Shown in pieces: positions 36,354-44,408 of a DNA stretch of 64,000 nucleotides; positions within the stretch are counted from its first letter, which is position 1, and each line of letters opens with the position of its first letter. The DNA is taken from positions 78,813 through 142,812 of the forward strand of contig CAZGKT010000006.1 of NCBI GenBank assembly GCA_964525605.1. The letters run 5' to 3'. The translations under genes were made by a program, and so were the position numbers. Source of the DNA: CAVTWJ01 sp964525605. Lineage in GTDB: Bacteria > Oederibacteriota > Muellerivitia > Muellerivitales > Muellerivitaceae. The notes below the pieces were generated by a model that saw only the letters and a program-made list of their open reading frames with translations, made no database searches and was not told where the DNA came from.

Positions 36354-37478
36354 ATGAAAACCGTTTGGAAAGGGCAGTACCTGGACGGCAAGACCTCGGC
36401 CAGCCGGAAAGTGGAAATCCGTCCCCTGAAAGCGGGGCTGAGGATCAAGCCGGCCCGGGGCGCCGCCCGGCTTTGGCCCTATTCGGAAATCCGCCAGGTT
36501 CAGGGCCGTTACGCGGGCGAGCCTGTTCGGCTGGAACGGGGCCGGGGGATCGCCGAAACCCTCATCATCGCCGATACGAATTTTTTGAACAGCCTCAGGG
36601 CCGGCGCCCGGGCCAAGGCGGGGCGTTTTCACAACCCCGGTTTTCGGCGCGCGCGCCTTTGGCTGACCGTTTTGGCCGGGCTATCCACCCTGATCGTTTC
36701 TTACGGGGTCTACCGATGGGGCATCCCCGCCCTGGCGGAAAATGTGGCAAACCGCGTGCCGCCCAGCTGGGAAGAGGGGCTGGGGGAATCCACCCTGAAC
36801 CAATTGGCCCCGACCGAAACCCGCCAATACAACCCCCCGCTGGAAGTGGCCCTCTCGAACATCGTGTCGAAACTCACCGGCACCCTTCCTCAATGCCCCT
36901 ACCGTTTTCGCGTGACGGTTTGCGACCTGCCCGTGGTCAATGCCTTCGCCCTCCCCGGGGGGAACATCGTGGTTTATCGGGGGCTGTTGGATGAGACCTC
37001 CTCGCCCGAGGAACTGGCGGGGGTTTTGGCCCACGAGATGCAGCACGTGCTCAAGCGCCACACCACCCGGCGGCTTATCCAGGAATCCTCCACCGGATTG
37101 CTGATCTCGGCCCTTTCCGGCGATTTCACGGGGAGCATGGCCTTCGGCGTGAAAAGCGCCGCCACCCTGGCCCTGATGAAATATAGCCGGGACGAGGAGG
37201 CGGAAGCCGACCGGGAAGGCATGAAAATGATCCTGGCGGCCCGCATCGATCCCCAGGGGATGATCCGCTTTTTTGAAAAACTCAAGGAGAAGGAAAAACT
37301 TCCCCAATACCTCAAGTTTGTTTCCGATCATCCCGCGACGGAAGACCGGATCGAAAAATTGGGGCAAATCGTTTCGTCCCGGGGGGCCAATCCCCCGAAG
37401 CCGGAGAAACTGCTTCCCGGGACCGACTGGGCCGCCCTCCTCAAGGGGCTGGGCCCGGCCAAGGGAGGGATGCCATGA
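36354..37478 (+). CDS. Membrane-anchored M48-family metallopeptidase
   Basis: A 374-residue protein with a cytoplasmic ~100-residue N-terminal domain, one membrane helix (~103-122, LWLTVLAGLSTLIVSYGVY), then an extracytoplasmic M48 domain. The zinc site HEMQH is at about residue 227 (LAHEMQHVLKRHTTRR) and the third ligand Glu is in DEEAEADREGM (~280). FALPGGNIVVYRGLLD upstream is typical of the M48/BepA-Oma1-like clade. Likely a zinc protease degrading or maturing envelope proteins. It sits between DUF898 and the Sel1-repeat gene, overlapping the latter by four bases (37475-37478). BepA-type proteases carry TPR/Sel1-like partner domains in the same chain, so a Sel1 partner is plausible. Confidence 0.92.
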   Translation: MKTVWKGQYLDGKTSASRKVEIRPLKAGLRIKPARGAARLWPYSEIRQVQGRYAGEPVRLERGRGIAETLIIADTNFLNSLRAGARAKAGRFHNPGFRRARLWLTVLAGLSTLIVSYGVYRWGIPALAENVANRVPPSWEEGLGESTLNQLAPTETRQYNPPLEVALSNIVSKLTGTLPQCPYRFRVTVCDLPVVNAFALPGGNIVVYRGLLDETSSPEELAGVLAHEMQHVLKRHTTRRLIQESSTGLLISALSGDFTGSMAFGVKSAATLALMKYSRDEEAEADREGMKMILAARIDPQGMIRFFEKLKEKEKLPQYLKFVSDHPATEDRIEKLGQIVSSRGANPPKPEKLLPGTDWAALLKGLGPAKGGMP

Positions 37479-38329
37479 GAAAGGGATTTGTGATGAAAAA
37501 ATCAAAAAATAAACCGAAAGTCCCGGCCGAATCGAAATTTACCCGGGTCCTCCAAAGCGGTGTCTTCCACGTCGTGGGAAGTATCCTTTACCTCGTGGTC
37601 GTGATCAGTTTCCCGGTTTTACTCATCCGCCATTTTCCCAACCTGCGGGGTAATGCCGAATACCTCCAGGGCGTCAAAGCCGACAAGGCCAAGGACTACC
37701 CCCTGGCCCTGGAGTGGTTTCAAAAATCAGCCGCCAAGGGGAACGCCCAAGCCGAAAACTATCTGGGCTTTTATTACGTCACAGGCAAGGGCGTCGACCG
37801 AAACGATCTGGAATCCTTTGAGTGGTACCTGAAATCCGCGAGCCAGGGAAACGCCTATGGCGAGATCTGCGTGGGGTTTGATTACGAAATGGCACGGGGC
37901 GTTGAAAAGAATTACGCCGAAGCCAAGAAGTGGTATCAAAAAGCGGCCGACCAAGGGGACCCCCAAGGCCAGGCCGACCTGGGGATGCTTTACCAAAACG
38001 GGCGGGGAGTTCCGAAGGATTACGCCGAAGCCATGAAGTGGTACCGCAAAGCGGCGGATCGAAAAAACTCCGACGGACTCACGGATGTGGGATGGCTTTA
38101 TGAAAACGGCTGGGGGGTGCCCCAGGATTACGCCGAAGCGATGAAGTGGTTTCAAAAAGCCGCGGACCGCGGAAACCCCCGCGGTTTCGTGAACGCGGGA
38201 TGGCTTTACCAGCACGGTTGGGGCGTTCCCCAGAATTACGCCGAAGCCATGAGGTTGTATCAAAAAGCGGCGGATAAGGGCAACGCCGCCGGATTCAATA
38301 ACACGGGTTGGCTGTATGAAAAGGGCTGA
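37475..38329 (+). CDS. Sel1-repeat membrane protein, 5' part up to in-frame TGA
   Basis: A 284-residue product: N-terminal anchor helix (VVGSILYLVVVISFPVLLI, ~35-55), then about seven 36-residue Sel1 repeats of the type AAGKGNAQAENYLGFYYVTGKGVDRND / GVPKDYAEAMKWYRKAAD. GGGAGGG lies upstream of ATG 37475 and the start overlaps the M48 stop codon, so it is translationally coupled. Translation stops at TGA 38327-38329 in the middle of a repeat (GG-stop-GVPKDYAEA), where sister repeats have Trp (GWGVP). The remaining repeats continue in the same frame to 39076. Either a nonsense mutation has truncated the protein or the assembly has one base error; see the next entry. Confidence 0.8.
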   Translation: MRKGFVMKKSKNKPKVPAESKFTRVLQSGVFHVVGSILYLVVVISFPVLLIRHFPNLRGNAEYLQGVKADKAKDYPLALEWFQKSAAKGNAQAENYLGFYYVTGKGVDRNDLESFEWYLKSASQGNAYGEICVGFDYEMARGVEKNYAEAKKWYQKAADQGDPQGQADLGMLYQNGRGVPKDYAEAMKWYRKAADRKNSDGLTDVGWLYENGWGVPQDYAEAMKWFQKAADRGNPRGFVNAGWLYQHGWGVPQNYAEAMRLYQKAADKGNAAGFNNTGWLYEKG

Positions 38330-39076
38330 GGCGTTCCAAAGGATTACGCCGAAGCCATGAGGCGGTTTCAAAAATCCGCGGATCTCGGGGACGACCGGGG
38401 CCTGACGAACATCGGGTGGCTTTATGAAAAGGGCTTGGGCGTTCCAAAAAATTATGCCGTGGCGAGAATGTGGTATCAAAAAGCCGTGGATAACGGGAAG
38501 GGATTCGGCCTGACGGAAATGGGGCGGCAATATGAAAAGGGCCAGGGCGTCCGAAGGGATTACGCCGAAGCCATGAAGTGGTATCGAAAAGCCGCGGATG
38601 AAAACAATGGCAACGGCCTGGATGATGTCGGACGGTTATACGAAAAGGGCCTGGGGGTTCCCAAGGATTACGCCGAGGCCATGAAATGGTTTCAAAAATC
38701 CGCCGACCAGGGAAACCCCAGCGGTCAAAATAACATCGGGTGGCTTTACCAAAACGGATGGGGTGTCCCGAAAGATTACGGGAAAGCCCTGGCGCTCTAC
38801 CAAAAAGCCGTCCAAAAGGATAACCGGGGGGCCGAAGAAGGCATGGGAGAGCTTTACGAGAATGGCTGGGGGGTTCCGAAGGATTACGCGCAAGCCATGA
38901 AGTGGTATTTAAAGTCCGCCGATCAAGAGGCTGACGTCGCGGAATACAAAATCGGCAACCTTTATCATTTGGGCCTTGGAGTCAAAAAAGATGATCAGGA
39001 AGCGATGAAGTGGTACCGGAAAGCCGTCACCGATGGGAACCAGGACGCCAAAAAAGCCCTCAAATTGTTACGGTAA
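38330..39076 (+). pseudogene. Sel1-repeat gene, 3' part after in-frame stop
   Basis: In the same frame as 37475-38326, it begins exactly with GVPKDYAEAMRRFQKSADLG and carries about six more 36-residue Sel1 repeats to TAA 39074-39076. No ribosome binding site precedes the first ATG (38357), which sits inside a repeat. It is therefore not an independent gene but the distal half of a ~533-residue protein interrupted by one TGA. Reading frame and repeat quality after the stop are intact, so the interruption is recent, suppressed, or an error. Confidence 0.75.
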
Positions 39077-39106
39077 ATAAAAAAACGAAAACCTTGGTTT
39101 TCCGGG

Positions 39107-39406
39107 TTATTCCGTGATGACCGGCTCGGCGGTCATGGAGGAACCCTCCAGCGGCTTCATCTTCATCAGTTTGAAAACTTGCGCGATGTTCGAGAACATG
39201 AAGAAAAAGGTATAGAAGAACGACTTAACCCCCCACCAGCCCAGAAAGAGGTTGGTGAAGAAGGTGCCCCAGAAACGGTGGTAGGCGCATTTTTTACAAT
39301 AGGCCCCGCTGAAGGTTTTACTGATATGCATGACGAGCAACCCGATGTTCTGCCGAAACGTCACGGGATAAAGCGGCGCGTCGGTTTTACATTTAATGCA
39401 TTGCAT
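39107..39406 (-). CDS. Small membrane protein with two CxxC motifs
   Basis: A 99-residue protein starting at ATG 39406, with GAGGAGG upstream; an upstream in-frame extension to 39499 is unsupported. MQCIKCKTDAPLYPVTFRQNIGLLV is followed by YCKKCAYHRFWGTFFTNLFLGWWGVKSFFYTFFFMFSN. A zinc ribbon formed by two CxxC pairs is followed by one or two membrane helices. Small proteins of this form are widespread but uncharacterised. It is convergent with the Sel1 gene. Confidence 0.78.
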   Translation of the reverse strand: MQCIKCKTDAPLYPVTFRQNIGLLVMHISKTFSGAYCKKCAYHRFWGTFFTNLFLGWWGVKSFFYTFFFMFSNIAQVFKLMKMKPLEGSSMTAEPVITE

Positions 39407-39564
39407 AATTCCTCCTCTAAATAGGCCTGAACTTAGCCAAACTTTACCACAATCGGTTAAAACCGGAGCTCGGCTTTCGATCAAGCCCATCCGCAACACG
39501 GCCAGCCAATCTATGATTTTTTAAGGAAAGTACGGCGGCGCGCTAAGGAATTACTATTTTTGGT

Positions 39565-39622
39565 AAAAAAAAGAACCCAGCTTGTACCTGTTCCTTATTG
39601 GAATGGGCACAAGCTGGGTTCT
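39565..39622 (-). terminator. Terminator, AAAGAACC family, with extended stem
   Basis: On the minus strand, AGAACCCAGCTTGT (39609-39622) pairs perfectly with ACAAGCTGGGTTCT (39572-39585), followed by eight T (39565-39572). An inner TTCC/GGAA stem caps it. It terminates the barrel gene 39658-40203. Confidence 0.9.
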
Positions 39623-39657
39623 GAGTTACAGGCTCAACGTTTTATGTGTTCCTTTTT

Positions 39658-40203
39658 TTATAGGGGAAACTTTAAACCGGCGGTAATCGGGACATCCGTA
39701 GCGATACTCGAGGCGTCCGTATTGCCCACGAAGGCCATGTGCAATTTGCCCTCCACGAAAAGCGAGGTAGCACCCCCCAGGTCAAACTGGACCCCGCCGC
39801 CGATGACACCCGCGAAATAGGCGGAAGAAGCGCTAATGTCTTCCCCGGAGTTCAAGGACAGGTTCAATCCCGGCCCGGCCAAAAGGTAGGGCTGGAAACC
39901 CGGGTTCTCCAGGGTGAATTTAAATTCCGGCAGGATATAAAGGTCAAAGGTGCTGTTGCCGTTTCCGTCGGAATAAACCGCCCCATCCAAATCCAGCTGC
40001 ACGGCGGCGCACCGATCAAACGAATAGCCTCCGAAAACCTCCCCGACCAAACCCGCCGGCGTTCCGGCCCACCAATTGTAGGTCGGTACATCCAACCCGG
40101 CTCCGATGCCGAGGTACATGCCCTCCCCCGGTTTCTCTTCCGCCGCGAAGGAGAGTGAAGTCACCAGCATCAGACCCGCCACCAGACTTAATATTCTTTT
40201 CAT
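39658..40203 (-). CDS. Outer-membrane beta-barrel protein (OmpA/PagP-sized)
   Basis: A 181-residue protein from ATG 40203 (GAGGGAAG upstream; codons upstream to 40254 lack support): signal peptide (LSLVAGLMLVTSLSFA), then strands YLGIGAGLDVP, LVGEVFGGYSF, AAVQLDLDGAVY, PYLLAGPGLNLSL, YFAGVIGGGVQFDL, SLFVEGKLHMAFV, ending ITAGLKFPL. This is the layout of eight-stranded OMPs of the opacity/OmpX type. Function unknown; it precedes its own terminator and follows the ice-binding-domain gene on the same strand. Confidence 0.78.
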   Translation of the reverse strand: MKRILSLVAGLMLVTSLSFAAEEKPGEGMYLGIGAGLDVPTYNWWAGTPAGLVGEVFGGYSFDRCAAVQLDLDGAVYSDGNGNSTFDLYILPEFKFTLENPGFQPYLLAGPGLNLSLNSGEDISASSAYFAGVIGGGVQFDLGGATSLFVEGKLHMAFVGNTDASSIATDVPITAGLKFPL

Positions 40204-40264
40204 TTTCTTCCCTCGTTTTTGATTTTCACTGCCTTCCACCCCGGCCCGTCTCAACCAACCGGCC

Positions 40265-41065
40265 TTATTGGGCGGGTTGGGTCACGGCGTTGGTGATGAG
40301 ATTGACCGCGCTTTGGGCGTAAAGCCTGCCGTCGATGGCGGCGCCCGAGAGCATGTCGATTTTCGTTTGCGCCAGGATGGTTCCCTCCATTTGCGAGGTC
40401 GTGTTCAGGGTCACGATTCCCGCGACCTGCCAGACGATATTGTTGGCGCTGGCGCCCCCGCTCAACACGACCGTGGTGGCCGCCGCCAGGTCCAGCGTCT
40501 GGGCGATTTGGAAAATCCAGGTGTCATTCGAACCGCCGGCAAGCGTCACGTTTGTCGGGATGGTCAGGCCGGTCCCCCATTTGTAAATTCCCGGGGCCAG
40601 GGTCATGCCCCCGATATTCCCGGCGCCCAGCTCGGTGACTTTCGCCGGCATTCCGGCCGCGGTGGTATAGGCCGTCCGCATGTTGTTGATCGCGGTGGTC
40701 AGGTTGGAGGGGGTGGGATTCGTGTAATCGGCCGCGTAAAGTTTTCCGGTCACCTGGGTCGAGGTTGAAAAGACGTTGGAACTATCCATGGTTTCGGAAA
40801 AACCGGTCAGGGCGGTTCGGGATATCGGGCTCAAACCCACATTTCCGGTGATCTTGGACGTGGGGACCGTCGACACCCCGGTTTCGGCCAGGATGACGTA
40901 TTCTCCCGCCGCACCCAAAGGCACCGGACCCTGGCTCAAACCGGCTCCGTACATCCCCTTCGCGCCTACGAGGCCCAGGTCGGTACATCCCGTTAAATAA
41001 ATCGCGGGAATCGCGGCCAGGAACAACACCCACAGCCAAATCTTGTTTTCCAAAAGCTTTTTCAT
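40265..41065 (-). CDS. Ice-binding-domain (DUF3494) lipoprotein
   Basis: A 266-residue protein starting at ATG 41065: lipobox LTGC, short linker, then a complete DUF3494 domain. Recognisable segments: EYVILAETGVSTVPTSKITGNVGLSP, a helical insert (YAADYTNPTPSNLTTAINNM), GNIGGMTLAPGIYKW, SNDTWIFQIAQTLDLAAATTVVLSGGASANNIVWQVAG and EGTILAQTKIDMLSGAAIDGRLYAQSAVNL. The domain is a right-handed beta-solenoid with an alpha-helix packed alongside. Family members include ice-binding proteins and many surface proteins in non-psychrophiles, so cold adaptation cannot be assumed. Membrane anchoring by lipid places it at the envelope. Confidence 0.92.
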   Translation of the reverse strand: MKKLLENKIWLWVLFLAAIPAIYLTGCTDLGLVGAKGMYGAGLSQGPVPLGAAGEYVILAETGVSTVPTSKITGNVGLSPISRTALTGFSETMDSSNVFSTSTQVTGKLYAADYTNPTPSNLTTAINNMRTAYTTAAGMPAKVTELGAGNIGGMTLAPGIYKWGTGLTIPTNVTLAGGSNDTWIFQIAQTLDLAAATTVVLSGGASANNIVWQVAGIVTLNTTSQMEGTILAQTKIDMLSGAAIDGRLYAQSAVNLITNAVTQPAQ

Positions 41066-41131
41066 TGGAATCTTTCTTGGGACAAATTTATGAATCAACG
41101 ATCTTTGTGAGGAATAGAGCAAGTGTCATGC

Positions 41132-41147
41132 CCCGCGCGCGCGCGGG
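41132..41147. repeat. 16-bp perfect CG-alternating palindrome
   Basis: CCCGCGCGCGCGCGGG reads the same on both strands and contains an alternating CG tract able to form Z-DNA or a cruciform. It lies in the gene-free 41066-41454 stretch between divergently oriented genes. Confidence 0.7.
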
Positions 41148-41323
41148 AGAAACAAACACGCAAAGCGCCAATTGCTCGAAATTTGGGTGGGTGGGTTCAG
41201 GAGTGAATCAATTTGAAACGTATGCGTGTCGTTTTGATCGATTAGAGGAGAAAGGGTGAAGCCGAATCAGGACCGGTTAATACTGGGAACCAGGAAAAAA
41301 GGACAACCTAGAAGGGGTTAACC

Positions 41324-41361
41324 CCGGATTTAGGCTTTATATCCATTCGGTTCGAAATTAG
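41324..41361 (+). promoter_or_regulatory. Upstream element shared with 42713-42750
   Basis: CCGGATTTAGGCTTTATATC and the following CATTCGGTTCGAAATTAG resemble 42713-42750 base for base apart from about eight changes. Both copies lie upstream of a plus-strand gene (ATPase; barrel). A TTTATAT core could be a -10 region. A promoter or a small dispersed repeat are the alternatives. Confidence 0.5.
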
Positions 41362-41406
41362 TTGAGGGTATTGGCCCGGCCTTGTTTTTCGGCCCTTCGA
41401 GCTACC

Positions 41407-41439
41407 CTTCATATTTAATTTGTAATATTAAATATGAAG
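41407..41439. promoter_or_regulatory. 13-bp inverted repeat just upstream of the ATPase gene
   Basis: CTTCATATTTAAT (41407-41419) and ATTAAATATGAAG (41427-41439) are perfectly complementary with a seven-base spacer, 15 bp before ATG 41455. Position and symmetry suit an operator for a dimeric repressor that controls the ATPase; there is no following T-run, so it is not an obvious terminator. Confidence 0.6.
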
Positions 41440-41454
41440 TGTTAAGTTAAGCCC

Positions 41455-42684
41455 ATGAAATTCCAAAACCGGACCCTGGCCCGAACCATCCTGAAGGCGG
41501 CGAAAACCTTTCCCGCCGTTGTGGTGACCGGACCCCGGCAGTCGGGAAAAACCACTCTTCTGCGTCATCTTTTCGGCCAAACCCACGGTTTCGTGAGCCT
41601 GGAAAACCACGACGCCAGGGAGCGGGCTATCCAAGATCCCTTGGCCTTTCTCGAGAGGCACCCGCCTCCCCTGGTTCTCGACGAGATTCAATACGTACCC
41701 CAATTGCTTTCTTATCTCAAAAGTTCCATCGACGAAAAGCGGCTGCCGGGCCGCTTCATACTGACGGGATCGCAAAATTTCGCCCTCATGCAGGGAGTGA
41801 CCCAGTCCCTCGCGGGTCGGGCCGCCATCCTTTCCCTGCCCCCCCTTTCTCTCGCGGAGAAGGTGGGTGCGGGCAGCCTTTCCCTGGAGCCGGGCGCCTG
41901 GTTGAAGGGCCTTTTCAAGCCTCCCGTTATTCTGCGGGGCCCGGCCCTGAAGGATTACCTTTTGCGGGGGGGATATCCGGAGCCGGCCTTGAACAAGTCG
42001 GTCGACCGCCAGCTCTGGTGCGGTTCCTACGTAACTACCTATCTGGAACGCGACGTGCGAAGCCTGTCGGGGGTTGGCGACTTGAACCAATTCGGGCGGT
42101 TCCTCCGGCTCTGCGCCTCTCGAACGGGACAGATCCTTAACCTCTCCGACATGGCCCGGGATATCGGGGTGAGTGTCCCGACGGCGAAAAGGTGGCTTTC
42201 CCTCTTGGAAACCGGATACCAGGTTCTTCTGCTTTATCCCTATTACCGCAACATCGGGAAAAGGCTCATCAAGGCCCCCAAGATGTACTTTACGGATACC
42301 GCGCTCGCCGCCTACCTGATGGGTATTCAGGATGCCGGAGCCTTGGTGGGTAGCCAGGCCTACGGCGCCCTCTTTGAGACTATGGTTGTTTTGGAGGTTT
42401 GGAAAAGGTTCTTGAACCACGGCCAAATGCCTTCCATGTACTACCTTCGCACCCGGGATGGTTTGGAAGTCGATTTGGTCCTGGAAATCGGAGGAAAACT
42501 TCACTTGATCGAGGTAAAAAGTGCTTCCACCATCACGCCCTCTCACGCCTCCTCGTTCAAGCGGGCCGTCGATTTCCTTGGCAAACAGGCGGGTTCAAGC
42601 TTCCTGATATCGGGTTCCAGAGAAAGTGGGCCGCTCTTAGGAACCATCATCGGTTGCGGCTGGGCAGGCGCTTTTACCGTTTGA
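41455..42684 (+). CDS. AAA-type ATPase with DUF4143 domain
   Basis: A 409-residue protein: Walker A GPRQSGKTT (~26-34), Walker B LVLDEIQYVP (~75), sensor LTGSQNF (~103-109), a middle DUF4143 region with YLERDV and a winged-helix-like LSDMARDIGVSVPTAKRWLSLLE. At the C-terminus is a restriction-endonuclease-like core, YYLRTRDGLEVDLVLEIGGKLHLIEVKS, with D-ExK type residues. These ATPases are common, scattered accessory genes of unknown role, suspected in stress or defence. The ORF ends at 42684. Its immediate upstream inverted repeat suggests its own regulation. No toxin or methylase is adjacent. Confidence 0.9.
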   Translation: MKFQNRTLARTILKAAKTFPAVVVTGPRQSGKTTLLRHLFGQTHGFVSLENHDARERAIQDPLAFLERHPPPLVLDEIQYVPQLLSYLKSSIDEKRLPGRFILTGSQNFALMQGVTQSLAGRAAILSLPPLSLAEKVGAGSLSLEPGAWLKGLFKPPVILRGPALKDYLLRGGYPEPALNKSVDRQLWCGSYVTTYLERDVRSLSGVGDLNQFGRFLRLCASRTGQILNLSDMARDIGVSVPTAKRWLSLLETGYQVLLLYPYYRNIGKRLIKAPKMYFTDTALAAYLMGIQDAGALVGSQAYGALFETMVVLEVWKRFLNHGQMPSMYYLRTRDGLEVDLVLEIGGKLHLIEVKSASTITPSHASSFKRAVDFLGKQAGSSFLISGSRESGPLLGTIIGCGWAGAFTV

Positions 42685-42712
42685 ATAGGCCTGATGACGA
42701 TTCAGGTTGATT

Positions 42713-42750
42713 CCGGATTTTGCCTTTATATTCACCCGGTTCGATTTAAG
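42713..42750 (+). promoter_or_regulatory. Upstream element shared with 41324-41361
   Basis: CCGGATTTTGCCTTTATATT followed by CACCCGGTTCGATTTAAG, ending 11 bp before the barrel ATG at 42762; see the matching copy upstream of the ATPase gene. Confidence 0.5.
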
Positions 42751-42761
42751 ATGATGCCGAT

Positions 42762-44207
42762 ATGAAAAATTTTTATAGGCCACTCACCATATTATTCGCA
42801 CCCTTCCTGTTCCTCTTCCCGCAGGTCGGCCACTCCTCCGACGTGCGGGTCAACGCCGCCGGGCAGTTGAGCCTGGTGATGACCGACGAAACCACCGACC
42901 TTTCCTCCTACAACCTGGGCAACCCGGCCGGCTTGGCGCTTCTGCCCAGCCAATATCGCCTTCAGGCCGAAACGTCCTGGGGCCAAACCACCAATACCTC
43001 GGGAAATTACCAATATACTTCCTATGGAATCGCCGAAGGTACCTACCGGGGTCTCATGGTTATTCCGGGGGATGGCTGGGCCTTCCAGGCCACCGGGGGC
43101 CTGACCGACCTGAACCAAGTGGAACCCACCTTGGAGGCACGCCAATACCAATATGGGGATGGGGACGTAACGGTGGCCTACCGTTGGGGTTGGCTTTCCC
43201 TCGGGACGGAAATCACGGGCACCGAAGATGGTTATGCCGTCACCTTCAACAATGCCACGAACCGGGCCACTTACAATTCCAGTGATTTATTGTCTATCTC
43301 GGGGATCAACCTGGCCCTGCCGTTCGATTCCAGCCCCGGCGCCGCCCGAGTCGACCTGGGGGGGACCTTTCGGTTCCTTCCTGGCGGCTACGAGGATCAG
43401 GGCAGTTACTGGTCCATCCCAGCGGCCCCGAACGACCCGAGCACACTCATCATCCATGAACAGCTCACAACCTTTACTCCCCTCGTGCAGGTCGAGGTGC
43501 CGAAAATTTTCCAGGGGCTGGTCGAATGCCAGTGGAACCATGTCGATTTCTACGAGAATCAGACCTCGGGTTATCCGCCTTACACGCTTATCCCAAATTA
43601 TCTCGACCAGACCAATGATGCTTTCCTCTTCAAGGCGAACTACCTTTGCCGCCAGCCTTTATCCGACGACGGTTCCTCCCATCCCTGGACTTTCAACCAT
43701 GGGTTCCTCTTCCAATACCAATCCACCACCTCCAACTTCTACAACACCAACGGGTCCCTCAACAGCGCTTCCACGATCGTCGGTGAGATTCTTCAATTCG
43801 GCCTTGGGCTTGAACGGCTTCACGAAGGTCTTTTGGGGCTGCAGTTTCAGGAAACCGCAGGGAACAGCCCCGTGGGGGCCGATAACCTAAGGCTCGCCAT
43901 TGGTGGGGAATGGTGGGCGACCCCCCATTTTGCCCTGCGGGCCGGTATCACCTACCTGGACGACGAGAACACTGGCCCCGATTTCGAGTTCAACAGCTTA
44001 TCCGGCCTGCCCTTCGTCTATGTGGCGCAACAGCGATGGGAGGGGTTTGTTTATCATTTCGGCGCCGGTTACGAGGATGGGCCCCTGCGGGCCGAGGCCA
44101 TGGGTTTTTACGAGGCCATCCAACCCTCTAGCAACCCCACACCCAACACCCAATTCGCCTCTTACGGAGTTGAACTGGCCCTGGCCTGGCGGTGGGGAGA
44201 AAAATAG
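42762..44207 (+). CDS. Large outer-membrane beta-barrel protein
   Basis: A 481-residue protein with signal peptide (LTILFAPFLFLFPQVGHSS) followed by an NPAGLALLPSQYRLQAE segment and continuous beta strands: YTSYGIAEGTYRGLMV, VTVAYRWGWLSLGTEI, VDLGGTFRFL, FLFKANYLCRQP, FGLGLERLHEGLLGLQF, FALRAGITYLDD, ending YGVELALAWRWGEK. The NLGNPAGLA motif near the N-terminus is seen in long-chain fatty-acid transporter/PorV-type barrels of uncultured bacteria. Cargo unknown. It marks the left edge of the plastic region beginning at 44246. Confidence 0.75.
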   Translation: MKNFYRPLTILFAPFLFLFPQVGHSSDVRVNAAGQLSLVMTDETTDLSSYNLGNPAGLALLPSQYRLQAETSWGQTTNTSGNYQYTSYGIAEGTYRGLMVIPGDGWAFQATGGLTDLNQVEPTLEARQYQYGDGDVTVAYRWGWLSLGTEITGTEDGYAVTFNNATNRATYNSSDLLSISGINLALPFDSSPGAARVDLGGTFRFLPGGYEDQGSYWSIPAAPNDPSTLIIHEQLTTFTPLVQVEVPKIFQGLVECQWNHVDFYENQTSGYPPYTLIPNYLDQTNDAFLFKANYLCRQPLSDDGSSHPWTFNHGFLFQYQSTTSNFYNTNGSLNSASTIVGEILQFGLGLERLHEGLLGLQFQETAGNSPVGADNLRLAIGGEWWATPHFALRAGITYLDDENTGPDFEFNSLSGLPFVYVAQQRWEGFVYHFGAGYEDGPLRAEAMGFYEAIQPSSNPTPNTQFASYGVELALAWRWGEK

Positions 44208-44245
44208 TAAGTAAACAATGAAGTGCCTAACCCCTTTCCCTTTTG

Positions 44246-44402
44246 TTATTCGGCCGTCGGAACCCAAAGTGAATTGGTAGGATCGTAAAGCTTGGCGAGT
44301 TCGGGATTTTCTGGTTTGAACAGAACCGCCACTTCGTCGTTCATCTCTTGATAACGTTCATATTCGTCGAATCGATTCGGACCCCGAAAATCAGGTGTAT
44401 TT
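44246..44402 (-). pseudogene. Truncated 3' gene remnant
   Basis: A minus-strand frame ending at TAA 44246-44248 encodes about 52 plausible residues (NRFDEYERYQEMNDEVAVL, then KPENPELAKLYDP and SLWVPTAE). Upstream it runs straight into the tandem hairpin repeats, with no start codon or ribosome binding site. It looks like the 3' end of a gene cut off by the repeat block. The parent protein is not recognised. Confidence 0.5.
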
Positions 44403-44408
44403 ACCGGG

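Noticed and set aside
37475..39076. Reassigned TGA codon (Trp or Sec)
   Set aside because: TGA ends other clear genes (for example 5187 and 32910), and no SECIS-like hairpin stands out after 38329; a simple nonsense change or error is more economical.
40265..41065. Evidence for a cold habitat
   Set aside because: The ice-binding domain family is also common on surface proteins of mesophiles; one gene does not show cold adaptation.
41340..41362. tRNA T-arm (GGTTCGAAAT)
   Set aside because: No cloverleaf can be built around it and it recurs as part of the duplicated upstream element.
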